DNA of 64,000 bases. It comes from CBDCYS01 sp965226245. Its GTDB lineage: Bacteria > Acidobacteriota > Terriglobia > Bryobacterales > UBA6623. The stretch's first letter is position 1. Each line of letters starts with the position of its first letter. A program made the position numbers and the translations under genes. The notes beneath the pieces are model-generated. The model did no database searches, was not told the origin of the DNA, and worked only from the letters and a program-made list of their open reading frames with translations. The stretch is taken from assembly GCA_965226245.1 (NCBI GenBank), contig CBDDCL010000015.1, positions 6,448,001 through 6,512,000 on the forward strand, given 5' to 3'. Shown one piece after another: positions 43,553-52,621 of the stretch.

Positions 43553-44812
43553 ATGACCCCACGACTGAAATTTTGGATCGTTTTCTGCTCGACGCTGCTG
43601 ACCGTGATGCTGGTCATCGGCGCGCTGATGGGCAAGGACCAAGGCAAGGAAGGCGCATATAAGTCCTTGGGGGTTTACTCCGAGGTGCTGCGGCACATCA
43701 AGAGCGACTATGTCGAAGACCCTGATATGAGCAAGGTCACGCGCGGGGCTCTTCAAGGCTTGATCGAACACTTGGATCCGATGTCGAGCTATCTCGCCGC
43801 CGAAGAGCACGCGAGTTTCAAGGAGAGCCAGGCCAATCCCGACAAAGGAACGGGGCTGTCAACGGGGTTGGTAGTGCATAAACGGGTTGGCTATGTGACG
43901 GTGCTTTCGGTGCTGTCCGGCTCGTCGGCGGATAAGGCGGGCATCCGGACGGGCGATCTGATCGAGGCGGTGGACGGACTCAGTACGCGCGCGATGCCAC
44001 CAGCGTACTTGTACGCTTTGTTGAGCGGGAAGCCGGATACGAGCGTGAAGGTGCTGGTGCGCTCGCTTCGTAATTCCGAAGAACCCCAGGAGTACACGCT
44101 GAAACGCGGCCCGGTCCTTCTGCCCGCTGCCGAATACAAGGTACTCGACGACGGCGTGGGTTATCTCGATGTCGATGTTCTGGATAAGGATCGCGTCGAT
44201 CAGGCCGCCAAGGCGATCCAGGCGCTGGAGTCTCAAGGGGTCAGCAAGATCGTACTAGATCTTCGGGCCAACTCGGTCGGGGAGACGGCGGAGGGCATTC
44301 GCCTGGCGAATTTTTTTATGGACGAGGGCAAAATCGCTTCCCTCAAGGGTCAGCAGTACCCGGAAGAATCATTCGAGGCCGACTCGGAATCGACTCTCAC
44401 GCGACTGCCGCTGGTGCTGATCACCGACCGCTCGACGGCGGGCGGAGCGGAGCTGGCCGCGGCGGCGCTGCTGGACAGCAAGCGCGCCAAACTTGTGGGT
44501 GAGAGAACCTACGGGCTGGCCGCTCTGCAGAAGACCATTCCTCTCGACGATGGAGCGGCGCTTATACTGTCCATCGCCAAGTATCACCGGCCCAGCGGTG
44601 AGGCGCTGCAAGATGGCGGGGTCACGCCGAGCGACCCGGTTAGCCCGGGGGATGTGCGGCGCTATCGCGAGTCACAGTTTCCGTCGGACCTGAAGGATCA
44701 TCCTCCGACGGGCGTGCCCGCCGAGGAAGGCGGCGAAGATCCCTACCTGAAGAAGGCGCTCGAGGTTGTTAAGGAAGCAGCGGCGCCGGAGCCCGAGAAA
44801 AAGGCGGCGTAG
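43553..44812 (+). CDS. S41-family (carboxyl-terminal protease-like) protein lacking catalytic residues
   Basis: 419 residues from the ATG at 43553. A transmembrane anchor (6-26), an N-terminal helical cap ('LIEHLDPMSSYLAAEEH'), a PDZ domain (about 103-180, 'VLSGSSADKAGIRTGDLIEAVDG') and the S41 core (about 195-345) are present. In active family members the core reads S-A-S-A-S-E and F-G-K-G. Here they read 'STAGGAE' and 'TYGLA'. Alignment from the conserved Glu300 places Gly297 at the nucleophile and Leu322 at the general base. It is therefore probably a pseudoprotease that binds substrates or a partner. The tail is Glu/Pro/Lys-rich. Confidence 0.88.
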   Translation: MTPRLKFWIVFCSTLLTVMLVIGALMGKDQGKEGAYKSLGVYSEVLRHIKSDYVEDPDMSKVTRGALQGLIEHLDPMSSYLAAEEHASFKESQANPDKGTGLSTGLVVHKRVGYVTVLSVLSGSSADKAGIRTGDLIEAVDGLSTRAMPPAYLYALLSGKPDTSVKVLVRSLRNSEEPQEYTLKRGPVLLPAAEYKVLDDGVGYLDVDVLDKDRVDQAAKAIQALESQGVSKIVLDLRANSVGETAEGIRLANFFMDEGKIASLKGQQYPEESFEADSESTLTRLPLVLITDRSTAGGAELAAAALLDSKRAKLVGERTYGLAALQKTIPLDDGAALILSIAKYHRPSGEALQDGGVTPSDPVSPGDVRRYRESQFPSDLKDHPPTGVPAEEGGEDPYLKKALEVVKEAAAPEPEKKAA

Positions 44813-44894
44813 GGGGCGGCCATCCATCCGCTGGCTGGCTGCTACGGTGGGCGACCGCTTCTCCTCTTCCTCCTCTTCCCAAGACAGGCATATT

Positions 44895-44917
44895 AGTCTA
44901 TACTATTGATATAGACT
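44895..44917. promoter_or_regulatory. Probable operator of the vapBC operon
   Basis: An inverted repeat, AGTCTATA-7 bp-TATAGACT, lies 24 bp before the vapB start and overlaps a TATACT hexamer usable as a -10 box. AbrB-type antitoxins repress their operons at such sites. Confidence 0.6.
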
Positions 44918-44940
44918 TCTACTGTCTACGCATATATCGG

Positions 44941-45174
44941 ATGGACACTGCCAAGTTATTCAAGAATGGACAGAGTCAGGCGGTTCGGCTGCCCAAAGCG
45001 TATCGAATGCCCGGTAACGAGGTTTACGTCAAGAAAGTCGGCGACGCAGTCGTGCTCCTGCCCGTGGAGCACCCTTGGGAGACTCTTTTCGGAAGCCTGA
45101 GTGAGTTTTCCAGTGACTTCATGGAAGAGCGCGAGCAGCCTCCCATGCAGATACGAGAAGACGCTTTTGAATGA
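44941..45174 (+). CDS. vapB: AbrB-type antitoxin VapB
   Basis: 77 residues: 'MDTAKLFKNGQSQAVRLPKA' is the characteristic start of the VapB/SpoVT-AbrB swapped-hairpin DNA-binding domain. The C-terminal part ('SEFSSDFMEEREQPPMQIRE') is the toxin-binding tail. The stop overlaps the toxin start by 4 bp. Confidence 0.93.
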   Translation: MDTAKLFKNGQSQAVRLPKAYRMPGNEVYVKKVGDAVVLLPVEHPWETLFGSLSEFSSDFMEEREQPPMQIREDAFE

Positions 45175-45569
45175 AGTATCTCCTTGATACGAACATCTGC
45201 ATCTATTTGATTAAGCGGGAACCCGCGACGGTAATGGCCAAATTTCGCCGTCATGCGTTGGGTGAAGTTGGCCTCTCCACAGTGACATTGGCCGAGCTAG
45301 AGCACGGCGTCGCGAAAAGCCGGCTGCAGGAGCAAAACCGCCGGGCACTTGAACGCTTCGTCTTGCCACTCGAGACGGTGCCCTTTGAAGCCGGAGACTC
45401 GCAAGCCTGCGGTCCACTACGCGCGCGCCTGGAGCGATTGGGAACTCCTATTGGGCCGCTGGACTTACTGATCGCCTCGCAAGCGCTCCGCCGAGGATTG
45501 ATCGTTGTAACCAACAACACGCGCGAATTCCGAAGAGTCCCCAAACTGGCTCTGGAAAACTGGACTTGA
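45171..45569 (+). CDS. vapC: PIN-domain toxin VapC
   Basis: 132 residues with the PIN-domain acidic residues in 'MKYLLDTNICIYLIK' (Asp6), 'VTLAELEHG' and 'IGPLDLLIASQAL', and the closing 'VTNNTREFRRV'. This is the intact ribonuclease partner of VapB. Upstream DNA is A/T-rich compared with the neighbours, which may suggest transfer. Confidence 0.94.
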   Translation: MKYLLDTNICIYLIKREPATVMAKFRRHALGEVGLSTVTLAELEHGVAKSRLQEQNRRALERFVLPLETVPFEAGDSQACGPLRARLERLGTPIGPLDLLIASQALRRGLIVVTNNTREFRRVPKLALENWT

Positions 45570-45672
45570 AACGAATCGAAGCTTCTTCCGGTCACCGGCG
45601 GTTTGGGATGGCTTGGGTCAGGTGACGTTCTTGTGAGAGACGCCGGGTGGTCTTACGGCGCTCTGAATCGTA

Positions 45673-46869
45673 TCAGGTGGCTTCGACCAGGTCCGAAACA
45701 TTCATGCTGTAGACGGCGGGCTTGCCTTCACGGTCGCTGACGAAATAGATCCACTCGCTGTCGGCGGAAAATACCGGCTCGGGCCACGACGCATAGGGGT
45801 CTTCGCGCTTGGCGCCGGCGATTGGGTAAGGCTTGCCGCTGCTGGAATGCTCGGCCAGCGTCACCTCACGGCGCAACTGTGGAAACAAGACGTAAATGTT
45901 CGGGCCAGCGAGGCTGCGGCTGGCGCCCACCAGGGCGGAACCAGACTGGTTGCCGCTGACCCAGCCAAACTTCGAGCAGCGAGAGAGAGTCCTCTCCTGG
46001 CCCGAGGCGGGGTCGACGCAGCGGATCTCGGCTCCGCGGCCGGAGGCGTCCGGATAGAACACATAACAGACCTCAGCACCGTAACGGAACCAGAACTCGT
46101 GGCCGATCTCTTCCTCTCCCTGCCTCGGACGCAGGTTGCGCTTGTATTTGCCGTCGAGGGAGGAGAAGCGCAGCCGGCCGGCGACCTGCCCCCAGGGGCC
46201 TTCGTGAGCGTAGAGCAGATCCCGAGTTCGCGGGCGGAACTGCGGATGGGCTAGCCAGTGGTCCGCTTCAGCGGCTGTCCAGTTTGCCTTTCTTTCGACG
46301 TCGACAACTTGGATGCGGCAACGCGGTTGGCGCCGGAACTGTTCCTCGAATCCGTCGGCCTGTTGCCCGGGCTTGATCTCAACGAGGGCGGCAAACCTGC
46401 CGTCGTCGCTCATGGTGAGATGCCCGGTGGGGCGCCAGCCGGCCGGCGAGCGGTAGAGCGCCTTCTCTCTTCCGCCTTGCGGAGAGGCTTGTTTCAGACT
46501 GTCTTGCTGTAGATAGAAGAAATTCCTCCCGCGGGTGTCCATGGCCGCGGAATAGGAGTGAATGCCGGGTCCCTGCGTGAGCTGGAGCATGTCGCCTTTG
46601 GGCAGGTTGAGGCGGTAAATCTGACGGCTTCCGGAGCGCTCCGAAGCCAGCAACAGAAACGAGTTATTGCGCGCGATGAAGCAGTGATGGTAATGCGGCA
46701 AGTGATGGAGAATGGCTGGATTGGTGAGCCGAAACAAGGGCCTTTCCGTCAAGGGATCGGCAATTTCCACCTTTTCAGAAGGAATCTTGGAGCCCTTGCG
46801 CGCGGGGCGTTGGGCGGCTAGCACGGGAGCTGCCGCGGAAAGAAAAGCCCTTCGAGTCAACCGCCCCAT
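45673..46869 (-). CDS. Oligogalacturonate-lyase-like protein (PL22 type), Tat-exported
   Basis: 398 residues with a Tat-like leader (MGRLTRRAFLSAAAP) and a seven-bladed beta-propeller. Motifs such as 'ILHHLPHYHHCFIARNNSFLLLAS', 'GHLTMSDDGRFAAL', 'HPQFRPRTRDLLYAHEGPW' and 'SWPEPVFSADSEWIYFVSDREG' match the oligogalacturonate lyase/TolB-like family. PL22 enzymes split short pectin fragments. The His-rich first blade may hold the metal ligands. It is divergent from the sulfatase gene at 47518, and both are Tat-exported, so they may act on the same sulfated or acidic polysaccharide. Confidence 0.8.
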   Translation of the reverse strand: MGRLTRRAFLSAAAPVLAAQRPARKGSKIPSEKVEIADPLTERPLFRLTNPAILHHLPHYHHCFIARNNSFLLLASERSGSRQIYRLNLPKGDMLQLTQGPGIHSYSAAMDTRGRNFFYLQQDSLKQASPQGGREKALYRSPAGWRPTGHLTMSDDGRFAALVEIKPGQQADGFEEQFRRQPRCRIQVVDVERKANWTAAEADHWLAHPQFRPRTRDLLYAHEGPWGQVAGRLRFSSLDGKYKRNLRPRQGEEEIGHEFWFRYGAEVCYVFYPDASGRGAEIRCVDPASGQERTLSRCSKFGWVSGNQSGSALVGASRSLAGPNIYVLFPQLRREVTLAEHSSSGKPYPIAGAKREDPYASWPEPVFSADSEWIYFVSDREGKPAVYSMNVSDLVEAT

Positions 46870-47517
46870 CGGAAATAGTCATGGTAGCATCGCCCCGGTA
46901 TTCTTTCGGTGACGCGGAGGGGTTTGACTCTGCCTCGTAAACGGGCTAGATACGTTAAGCTGCCGCAGTCACGAGGGAGGCTTTCCGCGAACCGGTTCGC
47001 TCGGCGGCGCCTGAAGCTTGAAGGGTGCGCCACGGCGATGGGCGAGATCCTTCCCTGCTTTCGATTGCCGGGCTCCTGTCTCGGGTCTAGCCTGGTCGTC
47101 GGAGAAATCAGCGCTCAACAACCTAAGACAAAGGAGAAACGAGATGATGATGACTTACCGATCCGAGAAGGAAACGACCCCGGTCCTTGACGGAAGCCGG
47201 TCACTTCGAAGAAGATGAACTCACCAGCGTCGCTTCGCTCCGAACTGATCGCCATCAGATCGGAATCACTGATCGTAAGACGCACTCAAATCAGCGGCCT
47301 TGGCGGCAGCAGGCGGCGCGATCGGATGCGGCGGGCGGAGAAAACCGAAGCCGCTGTTACCTGCCCGACATCCGGCGCCGACGACCGTCGCAAGCGAACG
47401 CGCCCCGGCAGATACAATTCGGGCTCAAGCTACTCTGGTAGTATTTTTCCATCGGCCCGGGACCGGCTTTTCTTTTGGTTGCGGGCGGTTCCTTACCCAG
47501 AGCGGGAGAATTGAGTC
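46870..47517. other. Divergent intergenic region
   Basis: 650 bp between the propeller gene and the sulfatase gene, with no supported gene. A good AAGGAGA box at about 47129 precedes an ATG at 47143 that gives only a 25-codon frame ('MMMTYRSEKETTPVLDGSRS'). It might be a leader peptide or a truncated gene start. Confidence 0.4.
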
Positions 47518-49074
47518 ATGTCCTCCATCACGAGGCGAGCGTTCGTTCAAGCGGGAGCGGCCGGGGCGGCGGCAGCTCAGGCGCAGGATGCCCCTCGTCC
47601 TGCGCCGGATGCTCCTCCTCCCAACGTTCTCTTCATCATGCTGGACCAGTGGCGCTTCGACTGCCTGGGCGCCAACGGCAATGAGCTTATTCGCACTCCC
47701 AATCTGGATAGGCTGGCGGCACGTTCGGCAAACTTCACCCAAAGCTGCGTGCAGGCGCCGGTCTGCGTGCCTTCGCGGCTAAGTTTCTTCACGGGCCGCT
47801 ACCCTCACTCTCACAAGAACCGGGTGAACTACACTCCCTACCAGGAGCGCGCGCCCAAGATGCAGCGGCTGCTCCACGACGCCGGCTATCAGACAGGATC
47901 GGCCGGTAAGCTGCATTTTCATCCCCCGACGGCGGAACATGCCCGCGAGACCGGCTTCGACCGGGTCCTGCTCGACGACGGCATCGGCCGCACGGACCGC
48001 TACTCCGACTATGTTCGGTGGCGGAAACAGAACGACCCCAACGCCGGCGTCTATTACCAGAAGCCTGCCGGAAATCCCGCTCCCGGGCAGAACCCCTACC
48101 GGGCGGCGATCGAGAAGCAGTACACCCCGACCGCCTGGACCGGGCGCGAGACTCGCAACATGCTTCGAGATTTCGCCTCGTCGCCGAAGCCGTTTTTTAT
48201 CTTCTCTTCCTACTTCAAGCCGCATTCGCCGCACACCATTCCCGAGCCGTATGACTCGATGTATAACGATGCCGGCATCCCTCTTCCCAAGCAGGTCGAC
48301 CTCGACTACATCCACCGGCTGCCGCTGCCGCTGCGGAAAATGATCCTGCGCGGGACGCCGCGCTACAACACCGGCCGCGAGCGGTTGGAGTGGATGTACC
48401 GCAGCTACTATGGCGACGTCACGTGGCTCGACGAGGAGATCGGCGCGACGCTCGATGAGTTGGAACGCAGCGGCAAGGCGGACAATACCATCATCATCAT
48501 CTCCTCCGATCACGGCGACCAGTTGCTGGAGCACGGGCTATTCGGCAAGAACGTCTTTTTCGAGTCCTCGGTGCGCATCCCCCTTTTGGTGAGCTGGCCG
48601 GGGCGCATCCGGCCAGGGGCCTACTCGGATCTTATCGAGACGGTGGACGTGTTGCCGAGCGTGCTCGAGCTATGCGGCCTGCCCGTTCCGGATCACATCC
48701 AGGGCCGCAGCTTCGTACCGCTGGTGGCGGGCAACCGCAGCCTCTACAAGCCCCGCGACGTGCTCTTCGCCGAGAACATCATGCCCGAGGTGATCACGAA
48801 CGGCGACGAAGGATACTTCTTCGTGCCAGGAAAAGGGGTGGGGGGCATCCATCATCCGGACGCCAAGATGGCGCGGACGAACCGCTGGAAGCTGAACTAC
48901 TACGTGGGCCGCGGCGGGGAGCTGTACGACTTGGAGAACGACCCCGGAGAGTGGGACAACCTCTACGACGACCCGGCCCGCCAGGGCGCCGTGCGCGAGC
49001 TGAAGGGCGCGCTGCTGGACTGGATGATCAGCGCCGACGAAAACGACCAGATCGCCCGCAAGTGGCTGATCTAG
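47518..49074 (+). CDS. Sulfatase, Tat-exported
   Basis: 518 residues with a Tat leader (MSSITRRAFVQAGAAGAAAA). Metal-binding 'MLDQWRFDCLG', the formylglycine motif CVPSR (Cys83-Arg87) with 'LSFFTGRYPHSHKNR', 'IIISSDHGDQLLEHGLFGKN' for the second metal/substrate site, and the C-terminal 'ELYDLENDPGEWDNL' are all present. It removes sulfate esters after activation of Cys83 by a formylglycine-generating enzyme, which is not in the window. The gene is intact, unlike the sulfatase at 33 kb. Confidence 0.94.
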   Translation: MSSITRRAFVQAGAAGAAAAQAQDAPRPAPDAPPPNVLFIMLDQWRFDCLGANGNELIRTPNLDRLAARSANFTQSCVQAPVCVPSRLSFFTGRYPHSHKNRVNYTPYQERAPKMQRLLHDAGYQTGSAGKLHFHPPTAEHARETGFDRVLLDDGIGRTDRYSDYVRWRKQNDPNAGVYYQKPAGNPAPGQNPYRAAIEKQYTPTAWTGRETRNMLRDFASSPKPFFIFSSYFKPHSPHTIPEPYDSMYNDAGIPLPKQVDLDYIHRLPLPLRKMILRGTPRYNTGRERLEWMYRSYYGDVTWLDEEIGATLDELERSGKADNTIIIISSDHGDQLLEHGLFGKNVFFESSVRIPLLVSWPGRIRPGAYSDLIETVDVLPSVLELCGLPVPDHIQGRSFVPLVAGNRSLYKPRDVLFAENIMPEVITNGDEGYFFVPGKGVGGIHHPDAKMARTNRWKLNYYVGRGGELYDLENDPGEWDNLYDDPARQGAVRELKGALLDWMISADENDQIARKWLI

Positions 49075-49104
49075 CATTTCCGGCGCAAGCAGGAGCGAAA
49101 GGGG

Positions 49105-49370
49105 TTAGGCCCAATGTTGTTCACTTAGAGCGGTCGAGCCGCGAAGCGGCGCCGGATCGTAGCCCATGGGTGGAGCGAAGCGGAACCCTGGGTTCAAAAC
49201 CCCGCCAGGGGAAGCCCCGGACGCGGACGGGGCGCAGGAAAACAACCGCATGCTTACGCCTCTGTGGTAGAGCTCTGTGTGGCGGGCGTTCGTTGCTGCC
49301 CGATACAAGAGCCCGCGCCATTCAAACACCCCCCCCCGCGGAACTGCTAACTGAACAGTATTGGGGTTAG
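49105..49370. mobile_element. MITE family A, copy 2
   Basis: The element spans 49109-49366 (258 bp), flanked by TTAG at 49105-49108 and 49367-49370. Ends GCCCAATGTTGTTCACTTAG and the complement of CTAACTGAACAGTATTGGGG are inverted repeats with a few differences. This uninterrupted copy serves as the reference for the copy split at 51 kb. Confidence 0.85.
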
Positions 49371-49406
49371 GCCTTGAGGACTGCGAGCCGGTCCCGAATA
49401 CCAGAA

Positions 49407-50957
49407 CTATTTTTTCTTCTGGCGTCCCCTGCGGCCACTCTTCCAGTCTTCCCACAGGCCGAGAAATCTGAGCTGCTCATCGAGACGGGTGTCCTCGAGC
49501 AGCCGCTCGACCTGTTTACGCGAGAACCGTTCACCTATCCGCTGGGGACGGTCGGCGATGTTGTAGGCCGTTACCGCCGCGATGCTCGTGCGGTCCTTGA
49601 GATCGCGGATGCTCACTTTGTCAAACGTATCAGCGCTGGAGTGGTAAATCGGCACGTAGTCTTTGGTGTCTTGCAGGGCTACCAGCGCGGGCACGCCCTC
49701 GAGCAGAAAGTCAAAGTGGTCAGTCCCGAAAAAGGCTTCCGTCGTATGGTCGTTGGCGTCACGGTCTTCGACGGGTTTCATCGCCTCAACTAGCCCCTCT
49801 TTGAGGTCGTGGCGGCCGTTGAGCGAATAGCCGGTAATTCTGCCTACGCCCATGTCGTGAATCATGACGGCGACGATGGAGTCGAGCTCCCCGCGGTGAG
49901 CCTGGACGTAGCCGCGCGATCCGAAAAGACCCTGCTCCTCGCCGCTGAAGAGAACAAACCGAATGCTGCGGCGGGGCCGAAGCTTCGCCGCGGCGAGGGC
50001 ACGCGCCACCTCGATCGCCAGCGCGATGTTGCAGCCATTGTCAAGACATCCCGTCCCCAGGTCCCAGGAATCCAGGTGCCCTCCGAGAATGACGTATTCG
50101 TCCGGCTTTTCGCGGCCCCGAATCTCGGCGACTACGTTGCGCGCCTGGAACGGCCCCCCGGTCTCGTTCGGCATGGACAATCGCATCCGAACTTCTTTGT
50201 CAGCCTCCAGCAGGCGCAGGATACGCAGCCCGTCTTCCCGGCGAATGAGTACGCTCGGCAGCGCATCCAGCTCGCCGTTGATGGCGTTGATGTGACGGTA
50301 GAGCAAACCGTTCGGGCGCGTGGAAGTAAACAGCAGAGCCGCGGCCCCGACTTCGGCGGCCTCACGTGAGGCGATTGTGGCGTCCCGCTGCTCGTTTGCA
50401 AGATCTTGGAAGGTACCCACTTCCTGAGACCGGATCAAGAGAATCTTGCCGCGAGCCTTCTTTCCCATGCGGCGGATGCGGCCTTCCGTGCCGCTGCCCC
50501 CGTCAAGGACCTGAGCCTCGATGCCCTCCGCGGGAGTGGCGGGCGACCAGGCGGAAGAGGCGCCCTTGACCGAGAAGGGCAACGGGGCCGTCACCTCGAT
50601 TTCGGTGGCGCCCTCCCGCCAGGAGCTGGGCATCGTGAAGGTTTCCGTGCGGACCTCGTCGGCCCCGGCCGCGCGGAATGCCTCGACCGCCCAGTCCACG
50701 GCGCGGCTCATGTTAGGAGTGCCAACCATCCGCCCGCCCACTTCATCGCAAAGAAAGCGGAGGTTTTCTTCGAGAGACGGGGATCCTTCGATTTGCCGCA
50801 GGAGCCTGGCGGCGGCGCTGGAATCGGGAAACTCGGATGAAATAAGGGGGAGCGCGGACACAGCCCACAGCACGATCAGATAAAGACGTGAAACTACGCG
50901 CCGATACTGCGTTCCCCTGAGCAAGGAAGATGCTAGCACACCGCAACGCGGCCGCAC
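49407..50957 (-). CDS. M28-family metallopeptidase with PA domain
   Basis: 516 residues if started at 50957; the true start may be 10-20 codons later, just before 'RLYLIVLWAVSALPLI', which is the signal segment. A protease-associated domain lies at about 140-245. The M28 zinc site residues are in 'ILGGHLDSWDLGTG', 'DNGCNIALAIE', 'LFSGEEQGLFGS', 'FFGTDHFDF' and 'YHSSADTFDKV'. Family members are secreted aminopeptidases or carboxypeptidases. The farthest start is only about 14 bp from the MITE at 50971. Confidence 0.92.
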   Translation of the reverse strand: MRPRCGVLASSLLRGTQYRRVVSRLYLIVLWAVSALPLISSEFPDSSAAARLLRQIEGSPSLEENLRFLCDEVGGRMVGTPNMSRAVDWAVEAFRAAGADEVRTETFTMPSSWREGATEIEVTAPLPFSVKGASSAWSPATPAEGIEAQVLDGGSGTEGRIRRMGKKARGKILLIRSQEVGTFQDLANEQRDATIASREAAEVGAAALLFTSTRPNGLLYRHINAINGELDALPSVLIRREDGLRILRLLEADKEVRMRLSMPNETGGPFQARNVVAEIRGREKPDEYVILGGHLDSWDLGTGCLDNGCNIALAIEVARALAAAKLRPRRSIRFVLFSGEEQGLFGSRGYVQAHRGELDSIVAVMIHDMGVGRITGYSLNGRHDLKEGLVEAMKPVEDRDANDHTTEAFFGTDHFDFLLEGVPALVALQDTKDYVPIYHSSADTFDKVSIRDLKDRTSIAAVTAYNIADRPQRIGERFSRKQVERLLEDTRLDEQLRFLGLWEDWKSGRRGRQKKK

Positions 50958-51407
50958 GGCTGGGGGTTAGCCCCAATGCTGTTCACTTGGAGCCTTTGAG
51001 CCGCGAAGCGGCGTAGGATCGTAGCCCATGGGTGGAGCGAAGCGGAACCCTGGGTCCGAGACCTTGCGGGGGAAGCCCCAGGCGGGGCGTAGGAAAACAA
51101 CCGCATGCTTACACCTCTGCAGCAGAGCGCTGTGTGGCGGGCGTTCAGTATGGACCTGCCCCCTGGGGTGAGACAAATAGTTTAGACACAGTTGACCGTT
51201 CGCTGGTTTTTGCTGGCCAGCGGCGGCCCTTTGCTTCATAATAACTCCCGGTTGGTGAAGCGGAGGCGGGCTCTGCGGGAGCGCAACCCGCCAAGGAATA
51301 ACCAACTGGAAACTCATCGAGACGATGGGCCGGGGCGTGAAGCCGTCCGCTTCGCGCCCCACTCCTGAACAAACCCAGTCCATCGGATCGAAAGATTTCC
51401 CCATGCC

Positions 51408-52358
51408 TCAGAAAACTCCTTCCGCCACTGCCGCCGAATCCGCTGGCGGCGCTCCCAGCTTCTGCTCGAACTCCGCCGGCGGACAATAGCCCAGCGCTGA
51501 ATGCAAGCGCTTCTCGTTGTACACCTTCTCGAGAAAGCGTCCGATCGATGCGCGCGCTTCGGCCAGGTCGCGGTACTCCGAGCGGTAGACCTCCTCGTAC
51601 TTCAGCGTCTTCATGAAAGACTCCGCTTTGGCATTGTCGTAGGGATTGGCTTTGCGGCTCATGCTGATGGCGATTTCGTGCTGCTGCAATAAATCGACGT
51701 AATCGTTGGCGGCATACTGCACCCCGCGGTCGGAGTGATGCGCCAGCCCCGCACCCGGCCGCCGCTGATTGAGTGCCATCCGTAACGCGGCGATCGTCAG
51801 CTTCCCTTCCAGCGTGTCCTCCAGCGCCCAGCCGACCACCCGCCGCGAGTAAGCATCTAGAATCAGCGCCAGGTAAACGAACTCCCAGGCCAGCCGGATA
51901 TAGGTGATATCAGCCACCCAGAGCTGGTCCAAACCGCTCAGGACGATCTCACGGGCCAGATTGGGATAGACGGCCAGGCCGTGACGCGAGTCGGTGGTCA
52001 GCACGAATTTCCGCCGCCGCAAACACAGCAGGTTGTCCTCCCGCAGAATGCGCTGCACCTTCTTGGGATTGATGACCCAGCCGCGGCGCCGCAACTCGGC
52101 GGTGATGCGTGGCCGCCCGTAGCTGGAGAACTCCAGCGCGATGCGCTGGATGGTGTCACGCAGTTCCAGGTCCGCATCGGGCCCCTGCTTCTCAGGCTGC
52201 CAGCGGTAGAAGCTGGCGCGCGGCAGCTCCGCCAGCTGACACATCCGTTGGACGCTCATCGGCGGCGGCTCCTGGACTTGTTGCCGGATCTGTTGGCCGA
52301 CAGCGGTTTTCCAGTCGAGGCCCGCAGCTTCCGCTGTTGTTCGATGCGCTGCAAGCAC
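51408..52358 (-). CDS. IS3-family transposase OrfB (rve integrase domain)
   Basis: 316 residues. A helix-turn-helix-21-like segment comes first ('SFYRWQPE...SYGRPRITAELRRRGW'). The DDE domain follows with 'QLWVADITYIRL' (first Asp), 'AHHSDRGVQYAAND' (second Asp) and 'NPYDNAKAESFMKTLKYEEV' (Glu). The frame lies -1 relative to orfA and begins inside it. It is normally made as an OrfAB fusion by ribosomal slippage. Confidence 0.92.
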   Translation of the reverse strand: MLAAHRTTAEAAGLDWKTAVGQQIRQQVQEPPPMSVQRMCQLAELPRASFYRWQPEKQGPDADLELRDTIQRIALEFSSYGRPRITAELRRRGWVINPKKVQRILREDNLLCLRRRKFVLTTDSRHGLAVYPNLAREIVLSGLDQLWVADITYIRLAWEFVYLALILDAYSRRVVGWALEDTLEGKLTIAALRMALNQRRPGAGLAHHSDRGVQYAANDYVDLLQQHEIAISMSRKANPYDNAKAESFMKTLKYEEVYRSEYRDLAEARASIGRFLEKVYNEKRLHSALGYCPPAEFEQKLGAPPADSAAVAEGVF

Positions 52359-52621
52359 CGCTTTAAAAAATCGATCTCCATGGTCTGGCGGCCGACCTTG
52401 CGCTCTAGCTCCGCCGTGCGCGTTTCTTCCCAGCGGCGTTTGCCTTCACCGGGGAAGGCGTTGCCGGGACCTTGGCGAAACTCCCTCCGCCAGCGCTGCA
52501 GCAGGTTGGGATTGATCTCAAAAGCGCGGCTTACTTGAGCTGCCGAGGCGCCTTGCTGCAGCCGTTCCACCGCCGACAACTTGAATTCTTGCGTGAATTT
52601 CCGTCGAGACAAACTCATCAC
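52256..52621 (-). CDS. IS3-family OrfA
   Basis: 121 residues with a helix-turn-helix ('FTQEFKLSAVERLQQGASAAQVSRAFEI') and a leucine-zipper-like segment ('ELERKVGRQTMEIDFLKRCL'). The codons for Asp-Phe-Leu-Lys form a T6-A3 run (about 52363-52372), a plausible site for the -1 slip into orfB. Confidence 0.9.
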   Translation of the reverse strand: MMSLSRRKFTQEFKLSAVERLQQGASAAQVSRAFEINPNLLQRWRREFRQGPGNAFPGEGKRRWEETRTAELERKVGRQTMEIDFLKRCLQRIEQQRKLRASTGKPLSANRSGNKSRSRRR

